From positions 1 through 7,017 of the forward strand of contig DSCZ01000028.1 in NCBI GenBank assembly GCA_011048855.1: 7,017 nucleotides of DNA, in the 5' to 3' direction. Each line of letters starts with the position of its first letter. Position 1 is the stretch's first letter. Both the position numbers and the translations under genes were made by a program. This DNA is from Desulfobacteraceae bacterium. Its GTDB lineage: Bacteria; Desulfobacterota; DSM-4660; Desulfatiglandales; Desulfatiglandaceae. A model generated the notes under the pieces. That model searched no databases. It was not told the DNA's origin and worked only from the letters and a program-made list of their open reading frames with translations. Shown here piece after piece: positions 5,097 to 7,017 of this stretch.

Positions 5097-5555
5097 ATGG
5101 GTGACAAAGAAGATAAAAGAGACCTCACCGTATCCAAGGTGGATCACCAGAACATTCTAAACAACGCCTACGCCCTGCAAGAAATAGAGAAGACAACCCG
5201 CATCAAGGGTATACCATTTGAAGGAAAAACCGTGGTGCTTAAAGAGCAGGTGGCTAAATTTTTCGAGATAACACTGCGAACAGTTGAAAATTATCTTGGT
5301 GAATATAGCGATGAACTTGCGCAAAACGGTTACGAGATAATTAAAGGCAACCGATTGAAAGCATTAAAGATGTCTATCCTGGAAATGGATGTTCCCGAAA
5401 CAGATTTCGGGAACATATCCAAGAGTCCTCAGCTGGGTAAGGCGGAGTTAAAACAAAGGATCGAAAAGTATCTCGACGAGGTGAATGCTGCCCCGGTTGT
5501 GTTCAAATGGAAATATAACCCATCCAAGCATCTGCTTAATTATATTGATAATTAA
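5097..5555 (+). CDS. Chimera: R-M-associated DNA-binding protein N-terminus plus IS630-type transposase tail
   Basis: ATG 5097 has GAGGAG (5084-5089) seven bases upstream; ATG 5082 is in frame but poorly placed. Of 152 residues, about 1-115 match a DNA-binding protein family often found beside type III R-M genes: ILNNAYALQEIEKTTRIKGI, then PFEGKTVVLKEQVAKFFEIT, RTVENYL and GYEIIKGNRLKALK, with a helix-turn-helix at about residues 45-65. The match stops after ISKSPQLG, where the family continues with a 'F.FRAFLN' block. From about 5440 the tail (KAELKQRIEKYLDEVNAAPV, then VFKWKY) resembles the C-terminus of IS630-type transposases, which follows their DDE domain. The join stays in frame, so a protein can be made. 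It probably arose by deletion between the gene and an insertion sequence. Whether it functions is unknown. Confidence 0.6.
   Translation: MGDKEDKRDLTVSKVDHQNILNNAYALQEIEKTTRIKGIPFEGKTVVLKEQVAKFFEITLRTVENYLGEYSDELAQNGYEIIKGNRLKALKMSILEMDVPETDFGNISKSPQLGKAELKQRIEKYLDEVNAAPVVFKWKYNPSKHLLNYIDN
5389..5416. repeat. Perfect 12-base-arm palindrome inside the chimeric gene
   Basis: ATGTTCCCGAAA (5389-5400) and TTTCGGGAACAT (5405-5416) are exact reverse complements separated by CAGA. The element encodes DVPETDFGN in the linker just before the point where family similarity ends. No T-tract follows on either strand, so a terminator is unlikely. Confidence 0.9.
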
Positions 5556-5578
5556 GAGGCGATCCGGAACCTAAGTTC

Positions 5579-5607
5579 GTGCTCATCCGGCATTTCCGGA
5601 TGGGCAC
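5579..5607. repeat. Hairpin after the chimeric gene
   Basis: GTGCTCATCCGG (5579-5590) and CCGGATGGGCAC (5596-5607) pair over 12 positions with one T-G, closed by CATTT. It begins 24 bases after the stop and has no T-tract. It could be a weak terminator, an mRNA end-stabilising hairpin, or the end of the lost insertion sequence. Confidence 0.7.
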
Positions 5608-5662
5608 TAACTAACTGAGTGGAAGCCCTGGTTGCTCGTGGCTTCTATCGTTCGGCGTTCAA

Positions 5663-5814
5663 TGATTGCACTGGAATACCAGCAAATCCAGACCATGCTG
5701 AAATTCCAGCGTTCGATAAGTAAACTGTACGCAATAAATCCTGAAATTGGCCGTAAATTGAATAGTTTATTTAGCGTTCACCAGGCAGTCAACAATACTT
5801 TTTGGCTTAGATGA
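5663..5814 (+). CDS. Small ORF containing exon-like stretch copy B, no intron
   Basis: The 50-residue frame starts MIALEYQQIQTMLKFQRSIS, continues KLYAINPEIGRKLNSLFSVHQ and ends VNNTFWLR. Bases 5667-5720 are the copy of 64-117. At the point where copy A is interrupted by the group II intron, this copy simply reads on, so it represents an uninterrupted version of the insertion locus. There is no ribosome binding site before ATG 5663 and the family is unknown to me. It is probably a remnant of a longer gene, perhaps of a mobile element. Confidence 0.35.
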
Positions 5815-6040
5815 AAAAAGACGACCACCAGGGTTTCGATAAAAAATCTCCGTGCCGCAAATCCTGAATGTCTGGCGCGAGCTATTTTTCCCGGTCCCCA
5901 GGGAATTTCTGAGCAGCTTGATGCTTCAGGTAAAAACGAAGCCCCTTGCAAGCCCCTTTGATGCCCCTTTCTCAACAGGATCGCTTTATCGTAGGGCCAT
6001 GAAGCGTCTGCCGGCTTTTTAGGCATAGGGAGGTGTTGAT
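5815..6040. other. Stretch without a recognised gene
   Basis: The frames on both strands give peptides without recognisable motifs; the longest open frame is on the minus strand (5778-6026) and looks like chance. A short repeat of GCCCCTT occurs three times between 5940 and 5972. The last bases carry the GGGAGGT ribosome binding site (6028-6034) for the next ORF. Confidence 0.4.
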
Positions 6041-6394
6041 TTGATTTCCTTCATGTCAGACATGACATGCCGCTGGGCGTGTCGAAATGGTGATTACATC
6101 ATCTGGGCGAGGTTCCAGGGTATATTCTCGTCCCAAGGAAACGCCTACAAAATGGCGGATATCTGGGAGCTTCATGACGGTAATTTCGTAACGTTGACAA
6201 ACCGCAAGGTTGATCTCCCAGACTGGTTTGACTTTTATCCTCTTGAGGTTTCCGGTGCTCTTGTTTCCTGGATGAAAAAACGACTTGATGAAGGATACCA
6301 GCCGTATGCACCGATTGAAGCGCAAAACCTGTGGCGGATGTTTGCCGGTGATCGGATCGTCTGGGTTGATCCCAGTCGCAACGGAGTCCATTAA
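6041..6394 (+). CDS. Hypothetical protein, probably interrupted by a stop
   Basis: The TTG at 6041 is six bases after GGGAGGT, so I prefer it to the ATG at 6053, which is too far from that site. The 117 residues include GDYIIWARFQGIFSSQGNAY, then MADIWELHDGNFVTLTNRKV, DLPDWFDFYPLEVSGALVSW and RMFAGDRIVWVDPSRNGVH. It is rich in Trp, Asp and Tyr, has no signal peptide or membrane segment, and looks soluble. I do not recognise the family. The stop is TAA at 6392-6394, but the same frame stays open to 6610 with plausible protein sequence, so this may be the N-terminal part of a longer gene. Confidence 0.55.
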   Translation: MISFMSDMTCRWACRNGDYIIWARFQGIFSSQGNAYKMADIWELHDGNFVTLTNRKVDLPDWFDFYPLEVSGALVSWMKKRLDEGYQPYAPIEAQNLWRMFAGDRIVWVDPSRNGVH

Positions 6395-6610
6395 GAAAAT
6401 GGCGTTTTGGAATTGGTCGATTTCAATGAAAACGCAATGATCTACGGCGAACCCTTCGATCTTTCATCTGGATTTCCGGTCTTTGGCGGATTTGACCGTG
6501 AGGACCCCTCCCCTGAGGGAGTAAGTCTTTGCAAGGCGGGCTGGGACGCTCTTAGTCCCTTGAGACCTCCTCGACAAGCATCCATTGATAGTCAATGGAG
6601 AATTGGTTGA
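6395..6610 (+). CDS. In-frame continuation of the hypothetical gene beyond the stop
   Basis: Directly after TAA 6392-6394 the same frame reads ENGVLELVDFNENAMIYGEP, then FDLSSGFPVFGGFDREDP, up to about 6510, after which it becomes less protein-like and stops at 6608-6610. There is no ribosome binding site; a TTG at 6407 is the only early start, and an ATG at 6400 in another frame ends quickly. The simplest reading is one gene broken by a nonsense mutation. A separate small gene is possible. Confidence 0.35.
   Translation, partial: ENGVLELVDFNENAMIYGEPFDLSSGFPVFGGFDREDPSPEGVSLCKAGWDALSPLRPPRQASIDSQWRIG
6581..6599. repeat. 8-base-arm palindrome
   Basis: TCCATTGA (6581-6588) and TCAATGGA (6592-6599) are exact reverse complements separated by TAG. 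A T-run (6615-6620) lies 15 bases downstream, too far for a standard intrinsic terminator. It closes the region of the broken hypothetical gene. Confidence 0.7.
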
Positions 6611-6713
6611 TTGCTTTTTTGCCACATTTCCCACGGCATTTCGTTGCGGGGTTACCGCTGATCCGTGGGACCGTTATGGACATGAAATCCATATGAATAG
6701 CCATACAATAATA

Positions 6714-6742
6714 TTGACACATGTTTTGATCTGTCATATCTT
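6714..6742 (+). promoter_or_regulatory. Promoter and dyad operator of brnT
   Basis: TTGACA (6714-6719) followed after 17 bases by TATCTT (6737-6742) forms a credible promoter. TGACA (6715-6719) and TGTCA (6732-6736) are inverted between the two boxes, and flanking ATAT bases extend the symmetry. BrnTA operons are known to be repressed by the BrnA antitoxin, so this is a likely operator. The start codon lies only six bases after the -10. Confidence 0.6.
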
Positions 6743-6748
6743 GAACCA

Positions 6749-7017
6749 ATGAAAAAACGATCTGAATTTGAGTGGGATTCTGCCAAGGATAAGTCGAATC
6801 AGGAAAAACACGGTGTTTCTTTTGCCTTGGCCCAGCTTGCATTCTTCGATCATAATCGTGTCATCTTACAGGATTTGGAACACAGTGATGATGAAAAACG
6901 TTATTACTGCCTTGGTAGAGTCTCCGAAGGAATTATGACTGTGAGGTTTACCTACCGGAAAAATAAAATCAGAATAATTGGTGCCGGATATTGGCGGAAA
7001 GGCAAGAAGATATATGA
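6749..7017 (+). CDS. brnT: BrnT-family ribonuclease toxin, incomplete at window end
   Basis: Eighty-nine codons are visible and the frame is still open at the end. The product has the BrnT features FEWDSAKDKSNQEKHGVSF at residues 5-23, LQDLEHSDDEKRYYCLGRVS in the middle, and the basic strand VRFTYRKNKIRIIGAGYWRK near the end. BrnT toxins are RelE-fold RNases of about 90-100 residues that block translation, so nearly the whole protein is here. The antitoxin gene brnA should start just beyond the window. No ribosome binding site precedes ATG 6749, and the promoter predicts a transcription start at or next to the ATG, so the mRNA may be leaderless. Confidence 0.9.
   Translation, partial: MKKRSEFEWDSAKDKSNQEKHGVSFALAQLAFFDHNRVILQDLEHSDDEKRYYCLGRVSEGIMTVRFTYRKNKIRIIGAGYWRKGKKIY

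Noticed and set aside
5389..5416. Intrinsic terminator within the chimeric gene
   Set aside because: No T-tract follows on either strand and the element is in the middle of an open frame.
6056..6391. Minus-strand frame of 111 codons opposite the hypothetical gene
   Set aside because: No ribosome binding site and no family resemblance; the plus-strand frame has a strong binding site and better protein character.
6552..6842. Minus-strand frame with a CRGKCGKK stretch resembling a zinc ribbon
   Set aside because: It overlaps the brnT promoter and start, has no ribosome binding site, and the two Cys are not followed by a second pair.

Overview
This window looks like the accessory part of a bacterial chromosome: a defence-island scrapyard with few ordinary genes. 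The style of several proteins (the tyrosine integrase, the RelE/XRE pair, the YhcG nuclease) suggests an anaerobic member of the Desulfobacterota, but that is an impression from family style, not a proven placement. Most genes are truncated pieces joined end to end in mixed orientations. The intact units are small toxin-antitoxin (TA) genes.

Left part (1-1000). A short exon-like stretch runs directly into the 5' part of a group II intron (starts at 120, lost by about 443). Its EBS1 loop is exactly complementary to the six bases before the intron. It abuts, in order: a fragment of the middle of a tyrosine integrase (minus strand, 450-590), a frameshifted IS66-associated accessory gene (plus strand, from 662), and the first codons of a PglZ-like (BREX/Pgl phage defence) gene (minus strand, from 978).

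Middle left (1000-3480), all minus strand. Read from high to low coordinates there is: a 3' tRNA half that forms an attachment site (3439-3478); a tyrosine integrase whose N-terminal part starts next to it but which has lost its centre; a toxin-first type II TA operon (RelE-type toxin 2411-2689, XRE antitoxin 2092-2442) with a promoter overlapping a palindrome; a 40-residue small ORF; and a YhcG/DUF1016 nuclease gene that has lost its catalytic C-terminal domain. This is the right end of an integrated element that was inserted in a tRNA gene, probably tRNA-Arg.

Middle right (3480-4700). A tRNA-type terminator follows the attachment site. Then come an unrecognised minus-strand ORF and a second, antitoxin-first TA operon (4064-4532) with a 14-base gene overlap.

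Right part (4700-7017), all plus strand. A fragment of a DUF262/HNH (GmrSD-like) restriction protein is joined to the last 64 residues of a type III R-M methyltransferase. Next is a DNA-binding protein whose C-terminus seems to have been replaced by the tail of an IS630-type transposase. A second copy of the exon-like stretch from the left end follows, without an intron. Then there is an unknown ORF split by an in-frame stop, and finally a BrnT toxin gene that runs off the window.

I see no intact new defence system. The most distinctive signals are the intron with its verifiable exon pairing and uninterrupted sister site, the chimeric defence-gene fragments, the perfect palindromes inside coding sequence, and three TA loci surviving among dead genes.
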